Of a stretch of DNA of 64,000 bases, positions 16,195 to 25,602 are shown one piece after another. The notes under the pieces were generated by a model, which was not told the origin of the DNA, did no database searches, and was given only the letters and a program-made list of their open reading frames with translations. The stretch's first letter is position 1. The number at the start of each line of letters is the position of its first letter. Both the position numbers and the translations under genes were made by a program. The stretch comes from Nocardiopsis kunsanensis DSM 44524 (GTDB lineage: Bacteria; Actinomycetota; Actinomycetes; Streptosporangiales; Streptosporangiaceae): the NCBI RefSeq assembly GCF_000340965.1, contig NZ_ANAY01000010.1:62001-126000 (forward strand), in the 5' to 3' direction.

Positions 16195-17517
16195 GTGTCC
16201 GCTGACCACCGAGAGCAGCAGCCCGGCCAACAGGGTTCGCGCATCGACCCGCACGTGGATCGCTACGCGCTCCGAGCGCAGGGCATGGTCGCGTCGGAGG
16301 TCAGGGCACTGTTCGCCGTCGCCTCGCGTCCCGAGATCGTCTCCCTGGCCGGCGGCATGCCCAACGTCGCCGCCCTGCCCCTGGAACAGATCGGGGACCT
16401 GGTCAAGGACGTCGTCTCCGAGGAGGGCCCGGCCGCCCTGCAGTACGGCTCGGCCCAGGGCGACCCCGTCCTGCGCGAACAGCTCTGCGAGTACATGACG
16501 CTCGAGGGCATCGATGCCGCACCCGACGACGTCATCGTCACCGTCGGCTCCCAGCAGGCCCTGGACCTGATCACCCGTGTCTTCGTCGACCCCGGCGACG
16601 TCGTGCTCACCGAGGCCCCCACCTACGTGACCGCGATCAACACCTTCGCCGCCTTCCAGGCCGACATCCGCCACGTGTCCATGGACGAGGGCGGTGTCGA
16701 CGCCGGAGAACTCGACGAGGCCCTCACCCGCGCCGCACGCGAGGGCAAACCCGTCAAATTCTTCTACACCATCCCCAACTTCCAGAACCCCGGCGGCATC
16801 ACGATGACCGCCGAACGCCGCGCCGAGGTCATGCAGGTCTGCGAGCGCCACGACGTGCTCGTGGTCGAGGACAACCCCTACGGCCTGCTGCGCTACGACG
16901 GCCAGGCCCAGCCCACCCTCTACTCCCAGGGCAGGGGCAACGTCATCTACCTGGGGTCGCTGTCCAAGACCCTCTCGCCCGGCCTGCGCATCGGCTGGGC
17001 CCTGGCCCCCTCCGCCGTCCGCGCCAAACTGGTCCTGGCCGCCGAGTCGGCCATGCTCAGCCACTCCACCTTCAACCAGCTCGTGGTGCGCCGCTACCTC
17101 GACACCTTCCCCTGGCGCGAACAGATCAAGACCTTCAACACCATGTACGGCGAGCGCCGCGACGCCATGCTCTCGTCCCTGTCCGCTCTCATGCCCCGGG
17201 GTTGCACCTGGACCGAACCCGAGGGCGGCTTCTTCGTCTGGGCGACCCTGCCCGAGGGCATCGACGCCAAGGCCATGCTCCCGCGCGCGGTCACCGAACG
17301 TGTGGCCTACGTGCCCGGCACCGGCTTCTACGCCGACGGCCGCGGCCGCGCCTCCATGCGCCTGAGCTTCTGCTACCCCACCCCCGAACAGATCCGTGAG
17401 GGCGTGCGCCGCCTCGTCGGCGCCATCGAGGGCGAGCTCGACCTGCGTGATACCTTCGGCTCCACCCTCGGCCCGTCGGCCGAGGGCAGCCAGGCACCCG
17501 CGGCCGACCTGCCCTGA
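16195..17517 (+). CDS. PLP-dependent aminotransferase, class I/II (2-aminoadipate/aromatic type)
   Basis: A 440-residue fold-type I aminotransferase without the N-terminal GntR domain of MocR proteins. It shows ISLAGG-like IVSLAGGMPNVAALP, QYGSAQGDPVLREQL, the GSQQALDLI cofactor phosphate loop, YTIPNFQNPGG, VVEDNPYG, and the PLP-Lys in LGSLSKTLSPGLRIGW. This pattern matches LysN/ARO8-like aminotransferases acting on 2-aminoadipate, aromatic or branched amino acids. The start GTG at 16195 has GGAGG 6 nt upstream. It is followed after 17 bp by an ATP-grasp ligase, so the two probably act together in a small amino-acid or dipeptide pathway. The substrate is not determined. Confidence 0.85.
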   Translation: MSADHREQQPGQQGSRIDPHVDRYALRAQGMVASEVRALFAVASRPEIVSLAGGMPNVAALPLEQIGDLVKDVVSEEGPAALQYGSAQGDPVLREQLCEYMTLEGIDAAPDDVIVTVGSQQALDLITRVFVDPGDVVLTEAPTYVTAINTFAAFQADIRHVSMDEGGVDAGELDEALTRAAREGKPVKFFYTIPNFQNPGGITMTAERRAEVMQVCERHDVLVVEDNPYGLLRYDGQAQPTLYSQGRGNVIYLGSLSKTLSPGLRIGWALAPSAVRAKLVLAAESAMLSHSTFNQLVVRRYLDTFPWREQIKTFNTMYGERRDAMLSSLSALMPRGCTWTEPEGGFFVWATLPEGIDAKAMLPRAVTERVAYVPGTGFYADGRGRASMRLSFCYPTPEQIREGVRRLVGAIEGELDLRDTFGSTLGPSAEGSQAPAADLP

Positions 17518-17534
17518 GCATCTCCCAGAGGGCA

Positions 17535-18530
17535 ATGAGCACGATGACAGAAGAACAGAAAGAGGTCCCCGCCGTGGCCGACCTGGACCGGGTTCTCGTC
17601 CTCGCCGGAGGACTGTCCCCCGAACACGAGGTGAGCCTGAACTCGGGCCGCAGCGTCGCCGAGGCCCTGCGCCGCCTGGACGTGGAGGTCCAGGCCACCG
17701 ACGTCGACTCCGGACTCCTGGACCGTCTGGCCCAGGACCCGCCCCAGGTCGTCTTCCCCGTCCTGCACGGCGCGGCCGGCGAGGACGGCGCCATCCGCGA
17801 GGTCCTGGAACTGGCAGGGGTGCCCTACGTGGGCGCCCGACCGCAGGCCTGCCGCCTGGCCTACTCCAAACCCACCGCCAAGGCGCTGCTGGCCGACCGG
17901 GGTGTGAACGTGCCGCGCGGGGCCACACTGCCCAAGTCCCTCTTCCACGACCTGGGCGCCCCCGCACTGCTGGAGCGCCTGGCCGACCGGCTCGGCCTGC
18001 CCCTGTTCGTCAAACCCGACCGGGGCGGCTCGGCCTTCGGTGCCGCACCCGTGGCCTCCAGCCAGGACCTGTCGGCCGCACTGGTCTCCTGCTTCGCCTA
18101 CAGCGACTCCGCCCTCATCGAGGAGCAGGTCCGGGGCACCGAACTGGCCGTGGGGGTGCTCGACACCGGCCAGGGTCCCCAGGCCCTGCCGGCCGTGGAG
18201 ATCGTGCCCGACGGCGGGGTCTACGACTACGCCGCCCGCTACACCGCCGGGCGCACCGAATTCTTCTGCCCCGCCCGCCTGGACGGGGCCACCCTGGAGG
18301 CCGCCGCCGAGGTCGCGCTCACCGCCCACCGCACCCTGGGCCTGCGCGACTTCTCCCGCACCGACCTGATCGTGCGCCCCGACGGCGAGGTCGTCTTCCT
18401 GGAGACCAACGTCGCCCCCGGGCTGACCGACACCTCCACCTTCCCCATGGCCACCGCGGCCGCAGGGACGGACTTCGCCGTGTTGTGCCGCGAACTGGCC
18501 CAGCAGGCCTACCTGCGTTCGTCAACTTGA
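17535..18530 (+). CDS. D-alanine--D-alanine ligase-like ATP-grasp protein
   Basis: A 331-residue Ddl-family protein. It has the N-terminal GGLSPEHEVSLNSGRSV, VFPVLHGAAGEDGAIRE, LFVKPDRGGSAFG in the ATP-grasp fold and, near the C-terminus, a metal-binding VFLETNVAPGLTDTSTFPM equivalent to the Ddl E-x-N motif. The replacement of the usual NTSPGMT by NVAPGLT suggests a specialised paralogue rather than the housekeeping Ddl. It follows an aminotransferase on the same strand. Starts at 17535 and 17544 are both possible; AGAGGG upstream fits 17544 slightly better by spacing. The decayed transposase remnant abuts its stop codon. Confidence 0.82.
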   Translation: MSTMTEEQKEVPAVADLDRVLVLAGGLSPEHEVSLNSGRSVAEALRRLDVEVQATDVDSGLLDRLAQDPPQVVFPVLHGAAGEDGAIREVLELAGVPYVGARPQACRLAYSKPTAKALLADRGVNVPRGATLPKSLFHDLGAPALLERLADRLGLPLFVKPDRGGSAFGAAPVASSQDLSAALVSCFAYSDSALIEEQVRGTELAVGVLDTGQGPQALPAVEIVPDGGVYDYAARYTAGRTEFFCPARLDGATLEAAAEVALTAHRTLGLRDFSRTDLIVRPDGEVVFLETNVAPGLTDTSTFPMATAAAGTDFAVLCRELAQQAYLRSST

Positions 18531-18608
18531 CCCGGCCCTGAAGGGGTCGGGCTCGGAGGTGGCGCCCAACTGGCTGCCGGGTGGGCTCCTCCGTCCTGCC
18601 ACCCCCTG

Positions 18609-19545
18609 CTATGGGGTGGCAGGGGCGCGTGACTCACGCCCCGCGTTCCACACGCTCTGGCCGCGGGCGGCGAGGTTGCGGGAAGCGTTCCGGTCGGCGT
18701 GGACAACGACCCCGCACCCCCGGCAGATGAAAAGTCCCTGGCCCACACGGTTGCGCTTGCCGGCGTGGTCGCACGCGGCGCACGTCTGCGACGTGTAAGC
18801 AGGATCAACGAAAACCACGGGCACACCCGCCCGCTCGGCCTTGTAGACGAGGAAGCCGGCGAGCTGGGCGAGGGCCCAGGAGTGGAGCGCGACCCGTTGG
18901 GGCGTCGGAAAGAGACCGCGGCCGCAGGCCGTCGTTCTGGCCCGCAGGGCGAGTTGGCGCTTGCGGTGGCGGTTCAGGCCCCGCCCGGCGGCCCTGTAGC
19001 CGGTGGAGGTGGTGGCGCTGTGGGCGATGCCCAGCTCCACACCGATGAACCCCTCCGGCTCGTACTGCTCGGCCTCGGCCACCTCACACGTGGCCAGGGG
19101 GTAGAAGAACACCCCCTCGCGCTCGATCAGGTCGGACCCGCCCTGTGCCGGTACTCCCGGAGCATTTTGAGTGCCTCGGCCGAACAGGCGAAGCCGATGT
19201 TCTTGACACGGCCGGCCGTGGTCCGGATCGAGACGGTCTGCGCGTCCAGCTGCCAGGACAGGCACCGCTCGTCGTAGGGATGGACAGCCTCGGGCCGGAA
19301 CCCGACGGGCTCGGACTCCGCCGTACCACGTGCTGGGCCGCCTGCGCGCCCAGCCCGCGGGCCTTGGGGTCGGCGTAGGTGTGCTTGCGCAGCTCGTGCT
19401 CACGCGGCACACCGCGCTCGAACGCGACCTGGGAGACCCGGTTGGCGGCCCCGTTGACCGCGCCCAGGGTCGCCGACAGCGCCGACGCCTGCTCGGCGCC
19501 CGGGGTGAGCTCGACCTGCACCGTGATCTTCACACGCGTGAGCAC
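18609..19545 (-). pseudogene. tnpB: Broken tnpB (IS605 OrfB) with internal deletions
   Basis: The N-terminal part (VKITVQVELTPGAEQASAL) is in one frame. A middle piece (RPEAVHPYDERCLSWQ) is in another frame. The C-terminal half (GFIGVELGIAHSATTS through HADRNASRNLAARG) is in a third. TnpB proteins are usually 370-400 residues. Here two stretches of roughly 50-60 residues are missing, including the RuvC-II Glu region, and the RuvC-I Asp of VDLGI is Glu. The zinc finger (CAAC...CRGC) and the RuvC-III Asp remain. It cannot encode an active RNA-guided nuclease. Confidence 0.8.
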
Positions 19546-19625
19546 AGCGCCGCCCTCTGGCACCTCGGGGGCCAATCCCGGGATCCGCAGGGCCCGCGCT
19601 CGTCTGCGCCCGGCCCGGGCCCGTG

Positions 19626-19733
19626 TCACCGGCCCGGGTCCGCCAGAGCCTCCTCGAGGGCCCACGGCCCCACACAGAATGGGCCGACTTGTTCGGGAGC
19701 CGGGTAGGCCCGGCACTTGTACGCCGTCCGCAT
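19626..19733 (-). pseudogene. N-terminal fragment of a second tnpB
   Basis: Starting at the ATG at 19733, MRTAYKCRAYPAPEQV is the canonical N-terminus of an IS605 OrfB/TnpB. The frame then degenerates after about 35 residues. It belongs to a different TnpB subtype from the larger remnant downstream, so two elements decayed here in tandem or one inserted beside the other. Confidence 0.7.
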
Positions 19734-20091
19734 ACACCGAAGATCACAGAAGTCATGTACAGCAGGGAGCCGTTTCCCGGTTCCCTCCCCCTGAAGGTCG
19801 GGGCCTCCTCCGGAAGACAACGGTGACCGCACGCCCCGAGTCGCAGGTCACTTTCGTTCCGGTCGGGCCCAGCCGCTCACGCAGATGCCCGGCGGTCGTC
19901 CCGGACTCGGGAACCGGGCCGCTGCGCCCGTTGACGTCGGTGTCCATGAGGGGACCTCGGAGCAGGGCGTGATGTGGACATCGGCAACGTAGAGGCGCTC
20001 CCTCTCCCCGTCAGTTTCCGCGCCCGGCCCCTCGGGTCGATACGGATCGCCTTGTACCCATTGCCCAGTGTGACGTGGTGCATTAATCTGC

Positions 20092-20113
20092 CGGAAACGG
20101 TTTCCGCTATAAG
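20092..20113 (+). promoter_or_regulatory. dctA promoter with LacI-like palindrome
   Basis: The palindrome CGGAAAC-G-GTTTCCG (20092-20106) lies immediately before a TATAAG -10 hexamer (20108-20113), about 42 bp before the dctA start. The GGAAAC/GTTTCC half-sites are typical of LacI/GalR-type operators. A regulator there would occlude the promoter. Confidence 0.55.
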
Positions 20114-20154
20114 GAAACAAAATTCCACAAAGCCCCTGCGTGCGGGAGACACCA

Positions 20155-21556
20155 TGGCCGTCCGTTCCGGCAGCAACCCCCCCCTGATCGCCGCCCCCGC
20201 TTCTACCGTTCCCTCCTCTTCCAGGTCCTCGCGGCTGTGGCGATCGGCGTCACGATCGGCCACTTCTGGCCCTCGCTCGGCGAGAGCCTGAAGCCCCTGG
20301 GGGACGGTTTCATCCGCCTGATCAAGATGCTGATCGCGCCCCTGATCTTCTGCGTGATCGTCACCGGGATCGCCAAGGTCGGTGACCTGGGGTCGGTCGG
20401 CAGGATCGGTGTCAAGGCCTTGGTGTACTTCCAGGTCGTCACCGCCTTCGCCCTCTTCTACGGGATGGTGGTCGCCAACCTGCTACGCCCCGGCGACGGG
20501 TTCGACGTCGACTCGGCCGACCTGGACACCGCTTCCCTGGACGAGGTGACCGGGGGAGAGGAGATCCCCGGCATTGCCGACTTCTTCCTCGACGTGATCC
20601 CCGAGAGCGTCGTGGGCGCGTTCGCCGAGAACGAACTTCTCCAGGTGCTCTTCTTCGCCGTCTTCACTGCTCTGGCTCTGAGCAAGATGGGCGAGCGCGG
20701 CAAGCCGGTGCTCGACCTCATCGACCGGTTCACCGACGTCATCTTCACCTGCATCGGTTGGATCATGCGCGTAGCGCCGTTGGGCGCCCTGGGGGCCATG
20801 GCCTTCGTGATCGGCGCCTACGGCCTCTCCTCGCTGGGCAGCTTCGGCATGCTCATCTTCGCCTGTTACACCGCGGCACTCGTCTTCTTCCTCGTCCTGG
20901 TCGTCATCGCCCGGACCTTGGCCGGGGTCAACCTGTTCAAGTTCCTGCGCTATACGCAGGAGGAGTTCGTCCTGGCCATCGGCGCGGCCTCCTCCGAAGC
21001 GGTCATGCCCCGGATCATGCAGAAGCTCAGCAACGCGGGCTGCTCGCGGGCCACCACGGGGCTCGTCGTCCCGACCGGTTACTCCTTCAACCTCGACGGT
21101 GCCGCGATCTACCTGCCCATCGCTGCTCTCTTCCTCGCGCAGGCCTTCGGTGCCGACCTCTCCGTGGCCGACCAGCTCATGATGATGCTCGTTCTCCTGC
21201 TGACCTCCAAGGGGATGGCCGGGGTCCCCGGCTCGGCCTTCCTCGCCCTGTCCGCCACCGCGATCGGCGCCTTCCCCGCCGCGGGGGTGGCGCTGCTGCT
21301 GGGCGCCGACCGGCTCATGGACAGCATGCGTGTGTCCATCAACCTGCTCGGCAACTGCGTGGCCACGTTCGTCATCGCCCGCTGGGAGGGCCAACTCGAC
21401 ATGGCCCGGATGCGCGCCGTGCTGGATCGCGAGGAGGTACCGGTCGAGGCCGCCGACGACGAGGACCGGCCGGAACAGGGAGGAGTCGAACCCGCGACCG
21501 AGACCGGAACGGCACAGGCCGACCGGGCCGGTACCCGGCCCCACACACGCGATTGA
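20155..21556 (+). CDS. dctA: Dicarboxylate/amino-acid:cation symporter, frameshifted at a C8 tract
   Basis: This is a DAACS-family transporter. Its C-terminal 439 residues are intact from 20237, with GATGYSFNLDGAAIYLP-like GYSFNLDGAAIYLPIAA and LTSKGMAGVPGSAF, the substrate/cation-binding hairpin signatures, and NLLGNCVATFVIARWEG. The natural start is the ATG at 20155 (GGGAGA 4 nt upstream). That frame is lost at a run of eight C (20177-20184). With nine C it would read NPPPDRRPRFYRSLLFQVLA straight into the rest, as in known DctA proteins. Either the assembly lacks one base, the gene is phase-variable, or translation restarts at GTG 20237 without the first helix. It imports C4-dicarboxylates. 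Confidence 0.85.
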
Positions 21557-21604
21557 CCCGACCGGACCGTGTCTGCTCCAAGAGTCCCGCCCGCGCCCGG
21601 AGCC

Positions 21605-23677
21605 TCAGACCGGATGCGGGCGGGACGTCAACGGACCCACGTCCGAGGCGCGGGTGACGAACGGATGGGTGTCGGCCCGGCCCCGGGCGTGTACCAGCGC
21701 CGACAACTCCCGGTGGAAACGCTCACCCTCGGCGCGGAAGGCCCGCGAGAACCCCGGGCGCCCACGCGCCACCGCCGTCCACGGCGGCCGCCGCAACCCC
21801 CAGTACGCCAGACACACCCACACCGGCAACAAGCACGCCAAGGTGTGGAGCACTACCCGCCCCGCCGTCCCCGCCCAGGGCACCAGCGTCAGACACAGCC
21901 CCACCGAGGCCGCCACCGCTGCCACACCCGCGGCCATGTGCGCCCCGAACTGCCGGCGATGGGCCTGCCACTCCCGCAGGTGCTCACGCAGTCGCCCCTC
22001 CGAACGGGCCAACTGCTCCAGCGCCCCGCACACCGCCACCGTCACGAACCCCATCCCCGCCCGGGCCGTGCGTGAGGCGTCGGCGTGCCCGTGCGGGACC
22101 AAGTGGTGCCAGGAACGCGGGACCCGTTCCAGGGCCTGTTCCACCCGGCGGTGTCCGCGGTCGGGGGCCAACAGCACTGTCAGCACCCATTCGGTGGCCT
22201 CCGCTCCGCTCGGGTACACCCGCGGCGGATCGTCGAGCAGTCCGTCGAAGGCGGACAGCCACAGGTTGTGGTCGGCCGCCGGCTGCCCGGCGGCCGCCAG
22301 CGACCCCCGCAGATCCTCCACCAGCGTCCGGTAGCCGGCACACGGGCGCCCCGCACAGGTGTGTTCGGGTTCCGCACAGTGGTGCTCGGCCATGACCCCC
22401 ATGACCTCCGGACCGGCCCGCGCCGCCACCGGCGCCGACCCGCTGCGCGCCCGCGCCCCCATCGACGTCAGATCCATCTCCCGGCCCCGGAAGACCGGCG
22501 GCAGGTCCGGGCGCGACTGCGCCACGAACCGGGCCACCGCCAGATCAGCGTCCAGGGGAGGACGCCCCAGCAGCTCGGTGTCCACCGGCGCAGAGGGGTG
22601 CTCCGCCGCGAGCCAGAGGGCCAGCGCCAGGCGTTCACCGTGGTCGGTGAACAACTGGCGCGCGTCGACCCAACGCCGCTGCATCGTCTCGGACAGGTCC
22701 CCGGGTGTGCGGTGGTACCGGCCGGCGAACAGCAACGCACCGGCGGGGCGGTGAGGCCGCTGCTCCTGCGTGGGCGCGTGCCGCTCCGTGGCCCGGCGGG
22801 GTCCGGGTACCACGGGCAGCGGTTCGGTCGCCTCCGGGTCCTGCCCGTCCGCGTCCGCGGCCCCGCCTGCACCCTCGGGCTCGGTCGGGGCGGTGGTGAG
22901 CAGGTCGATGAGTTCACGGGCCGTGGGTCTGTTCTCGGGCTCCTTGCGCAAGCACCGGGCCACCACCGTGCGCAGCGGCTCCTCCAGCACCGCGCAGTCG
23001 GGGGTGTCGCACAGGATCCGTTTGATGAGTGCGCTCCGGCGCGTGGCTTCGAACAAGGGCCGGCCCGCCGCGGCGAAGACCATGACCGCGCCCCAGGAGT
23101 AGACGTCCAGGGCGGGGGTGAGCCTGGTGTCGGACTCCAGCTGCTCGGGCGCCATGTAGTGCGGGGTGCCCAGGATCCCGCTCGCGGTGAAAGCGGTGGC
23201 CTCATCGAAGGCGCGGGCGATCCCGAAGTCGATCACCCGCGGACCGTCCGGGCCGATCATGATGTTGCTGGGTTTGAGGTCGCGGTGCACGATCCCGGCG
23301 GCGTGCACGGCCGCCAGCGCGGTCGCGGTCGCCACCGCCAGGCGCTGCAGCGAGGCGCCCGCGCGCGGACCCTCCGCCCGGACCTCCTCGGACAGGGTCG
23401 GCCCGTCGATGTATTCCACCGCGATCCAGGGCTGCTCGGCCCCGGGGTCGGCGTCCAGGACCTGGGCGATGCAGAAGGGGCTGACCTTGCGGGCGGCTTC
23501 CACCTCCCGGGCGAAGAGCGTGAAGAAATGCGGATCGGTGGCGGGGGTGGTGTGCAGCAGCTTGACCGCGGCGCGCCGACCGTCCTCGTGTTCGCCCAGA
23601 TGGACCGAACCGAACCCTCCGCGTCCGATCTCCCGGACCAGTCGGAATCCGCCGATCTCGTTGATCCTCGGCCGCAT
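21605..23677 (-). CDS. Ser/Thr protein kinase with C-terminal membrane segment
   Basis: A 690-residue Hanks-type kinase. The kinase domain (about 10-265) has the glycine loop REIGRGGFGSVHLGEH, the Lys in RRAAVKLLH, the catalytic loop VHRDLKPSNIM, the DFG in VIDFGIA and GTPHYMAPEQL. A Pro/Glu/Arg-rich linker follows, then a cytoplasmic region with several Cys (HHCAEPEHTCAGRPC). Two adjacent hydrophobic helices lie near the C-terminus (about 595-645), and a basic tail follows. PASTA repeats are absent. The reversed topology, with the membrane hairpin at the C-terminus, is unusual compared with PknB. The start ATG has AAGGA 6 nt upstream. The signal is unknown. Confidence 0.85.
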   Translation of the reverse strand: MRPRINEIGGFRLVREIGRGGFGSVHLGEHEDGRRAAVKLLHTTPATDPHFFTLFAREVEAARKVSPFCIAQVLDADPGAEQPWIAVEYIDGPTLSEEVRAEGPRAGASLQRLAVATATALAAVHAAGIVHRDLKPSNIMIGPDGPRVIDFGIARAFDEATAFTASGILGTPHYMAPEQLESDTRLTPALDVYSWGAVMVFAAAGRPLFEATRRSALIKRILCDTPDCAVLEEPLRTVVARCLRKEPENRPTARELIDLLTTAPTEPEGAGGAADADGQDPEATEPLPVVPGPRRATERHAPTQEQRPHRPAGALLFAGRYHRTPGDLSETMQRRWVDARQLFTDHGERLALALWLAAEHPSAPVDTELLGRPPLDADLAVARFVAQSRPDLPPVFRGREMDLTSMGARARSGSAPVAARAGPEVMGVMAEHHCAEPEHTCAGRPCAGYRTLVEDLRGSLAAAGQPAADHNLWLSAFDGLLDDPPRVYPSGAEATEWVLTVLLAPDRGHRRVEQALERVPRSWHHLVPHGHADASRTARAGMGFVTVAVCGALEQLARSEGRLREHLREWQAHRRQFGAHMAAGVAAVAASVGLCLTLVPWAGTAGRVVLHTLACLLPVWVCLAYWGLRRPPWTAVARGRPGFSRAFRAEGERFHRELSALVHARGRADTHPFVTRASDVGPLTSRPHPV

Positions 23678-23991
23678 GTTCGTCCTTCGCCGCTCGGGGG
23701 TTCGGTGAAAGACCTACCCAGCACGAGAGGTGGATGCTCCGGATCGTGTATATCGAACCGGTGACCGTGCGAGAGGGATCGGCCTGTCCCGATGAGACCA
23801 GCAGAGGCCTTGTGCGCGCAGGTGCGAGGACGTTTTCCGTGCTCTTCGTTCACTCGCTGTTGCACGAGCAGGAGGGATTGTCGGCCGATATGGACAACAG
23901 TCCTTTTCACGGTGTTCGCGCGAAGGGTCGGTGACAGCCGTTTCTGTTTCGGCTGTCACCGACCCGTGTCTTGTTCCCGGTCAGTTTCCGG
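23678..23991. other. Intergenic region between kinase and purine permease
   Basis: This 314-bp gap holds the promoter of the kinase at its left end and the terminator of the purine permease at its right end. No gene or small ORF is supported. Confidence 0.5.
23926..23964 (-). terminator. Perfect 15-bp hairpin after the purine permease
   Basis: Arms GGTCGGTGACAGCCG and its complement enclose a T-rich 9-nt loop. The hairpin lies 27 bp after the minus-strand stop at 23992. Confidence 0.65.
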
Positions 23992-25431
23992 TCACAACCC
24001 CAATGCGTGCATGGAGAAATGGAAGAGGAACACGAGAGTGAGGATCCACATGAGCCATCCCACGTCCTTGATCCGGCCCTGGGCCGTGCGAAGGAGCGTG
24101 TAGGCGATGATCCCGATCCCGATCCCGCTGGCGATGTCGAAGGCGAAAGGCATCATGGTGATCGTCAGGAACCCCGAGACCGAGATCGCCGGGTCCGACC
24201 AGTCGATCTGGCTCACCTGGGTCATCATCAGCGCCCCCACCATCACCATCGCCACCGAGGCCGCCTGGGCCGGGACCATGGTGAACACCGGGGAGAACAG
24301 CAGGGCAGCCATGAACAGAAGCCCGGTGACCACACTGGCCAGACCCGAACGCGCGCCCTCACTGACACCGGCGGTGGACTCCACGAAGACCAGCGTCGCC
24401 GAGGAGCTGGTCAGCCCGCCCACGATCGCGCCGGTACCGTCGGTGGCCAGGATCTGGTTGGTGCGGGGCATGTTCCCTTCGGGCCCGGTCAGATCGGCCT
24501 TGCTGCCGATGGCCAGGATCGTGCCCACCGCGTCGAAGAACCCGGCCAGCACCAGGGTGAAGAGGATGACCCCGGCGGTGGTGGGCCCGGCCGAGCTCCA
24601 GGCGCCGAACAGGTCCACCTGGAAGAGCAACCCGAAGTCGGGCATGGCGATCACGCTCTCGGGCAGGCTGGGCACACCTCCGCTCCAGGCGTCCTCGCCC
24701 AGGCCCGCGGCGTAGTGCACCACCACGGCCAGGACGGTGGCGGCGACGATGCTGTAGAAGATCGCCCCCGAGACCCCGCGGGCCAGCATGACCCCGGCCA
24801 GGACCAGACCCACGACGAAGACCAGCATGGGCCAGCCCACCAGGTTGCCGTCCCCGGCCGAGGGGCCGATCTGCAGCAGGGTCCCTTCGCCGGCGCTGAC
24901 GAAACCGGCGTTGTCCATCCCGATCAGGGCGACGAACATGCCGATGCCCACGCCGATGGCCAGCTTCAACTGGTGGGGCAGAGCGTTCATCACCGCGGTA
25001 CGCACCCCGGTGACCACCATCAGCACGATGGCCACGCCCTGCCAGACCACCAGCCCCATCGCCTCGGGCCAGCTCATCGCGGGGGCGGCCTGGTAGGCCA
25101 CCACCGCCATCACGCCCAGAGCGGCCGCGCACGCGATCGGAGCCCGTCCGACCACCCCCATCAGGATGGTCACCAGGCCGGCGGACAACGCCGTCATGGT
25201 GGTCAACTGGGCGGGGGAGAGGTAGTCGCCGTTGGCGTCGGGCACACCGCCGAGGATGACCGGGTTCAGGACGATGATGTAGGCCATCGCCATGAACGTG
25301 GTCAACCCGCCGCGCACCTCGGTCCCCACCGTCGACCCGCGTTCGCTGATGTGGAAGAACCGGTCGAGGAAGGACCGCTGCGGCCGAGGTGGCGCCGTCG
25401 AGCCACGGTCGGCCTCGTGTTGTTTGCTCAT
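23992..25431 (-). CDS. NCS2-family purine permease (AzgA type)
   Basis: A 479-residue permease with about 12-14 hydrophobic helices. RGGLTTFMAMAYIIVLNP at the N-terminus and GFFDAVGTILAIGSKADL...PRTNQILATDGTGAIVGGLTSSSATLVFVESTAGVSEG in the core are the signatures of the AzgA branch, which imports adenine, guanine or hypoxanthine with protons. The start ATG at 25431 follows TAGGAG. It has its own AT-rich promoter with a palindromic operator and lies just downstream of the xanthine dehydrogenase operon terminator. It therefore supplies substrate to that operon but can be controlled separately. Confidence 0.9.
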   Translation of the reverse strand: MSKQHEADRGSTAPPRPQRSFLDRFFHISERGSTVGTEVRGGLTTFMAMAYIIVLNPVILGGVPDANGDYLSPAQLTTMTALSAGLVTILMGVVGRAPIACAAALGVMAVVAYQAAPAMSWPEAMGLVVWQGVAIVLMVVTGVRTAVMNALPHQLKLAIGVGIGMFVALIGMDNAGFVSAGEGTLLQIGPSAGDGNLVGWPMLVFVVGLVLAGVMLARGVSGAIFYSIVAATVLAVVVHYAAGLGEDAWSGGVPSLPESVIAMPDFGLLFQVDLFGAWSSAGPTTAGVILFTLVLAGFFDAVGTILAIGSKADLTGPEGNMPRTNQILATDGTGAIVGGLTSSSATLVFVESTAGVSEGARSGLASVVTGLLFMAALLFSPVFTMVPAQAASVAMVMVGALMMTQVSQIDWSDPAISVSGFLTITMMPFAFDIASGIGIGIIAYTLLRTAQGRIKDVGWLMWILTLVFLFHFSMHALGL

Positions 25432-25451
25432 GCCCGCTCCTAGGGGGACCC

Positions 25452-25490
25452 GTCGGTTTCGACAACCGACTGTTCTTTATTTATTACTCT
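25452..25490 (-). promoter_or_regulatory. Promoter and operator of the purine permease
   Basis: The palindrome GTCGGTT-TCGAC-AACCGAC (25452-25470) lies 21 bp before the permease start, directly downstream of the AT-rich TAATAAATAAAG stretch that probably holds the -10 box. A repressor there would act as a roadblock. The half-site GTCGGT recalls the TetR-type operator at 12526. Confidence 0.55.
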
Positions 25491-25564
25491 GCGTAACTGA
25501 AGAGGGTGTGTGCAGCGACGGCGTGCAACCCCCTCCCGGGGAGTCCCGTCACGCAGAACCGGGA

Positions 25565-25596
25565 GGGCGGTGCCGGGGGCGCCTCCGGCACCGCCC
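25565..25596 (-). terminator. Terminator of the xanthine dehydrogenase operon
   Basis: A 12-bp perfect stem (GGGCGGTGCCGG and its complement) with an 8-nt loop begins 7 bp after the operon's last stop codon at 25603. Confidence 0.65.
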
Positions 25597-25602
25597 GGCC
25601 TG

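Larger units (their letters stand above)
18535..19810 (-). mobile_element. Degenerate IS200/IS605-type element(s), tnpB only
   Basis: This region contains two overlapping remnants of IS605-type accessory genes on the minus strand. A CGACCCCTTCAGGG-type motif lies at the right end (about 18535-18552), just after the preceding ligase stop. A related CGACCTTCAGGGGG hairpin lies near the left end (about 19785-19805). Both resemble the end hairpins that also form the guide-RNA scaffold of TnpB elements. A further hairpin (CCACCCC...GGGGTGG, about 18598-18622) overlaps the pseudogene 3' end. No TnpA gene is present, so the element is immobile. Confidence 0.7.

Noticed and set aside
25432..25602. 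Purine riboswitch before the AzgA-type permease
   Set aside because: No conserved purine-aptamer core was visible; an AT-rich promoter plus a palindromic operator explains the region better.
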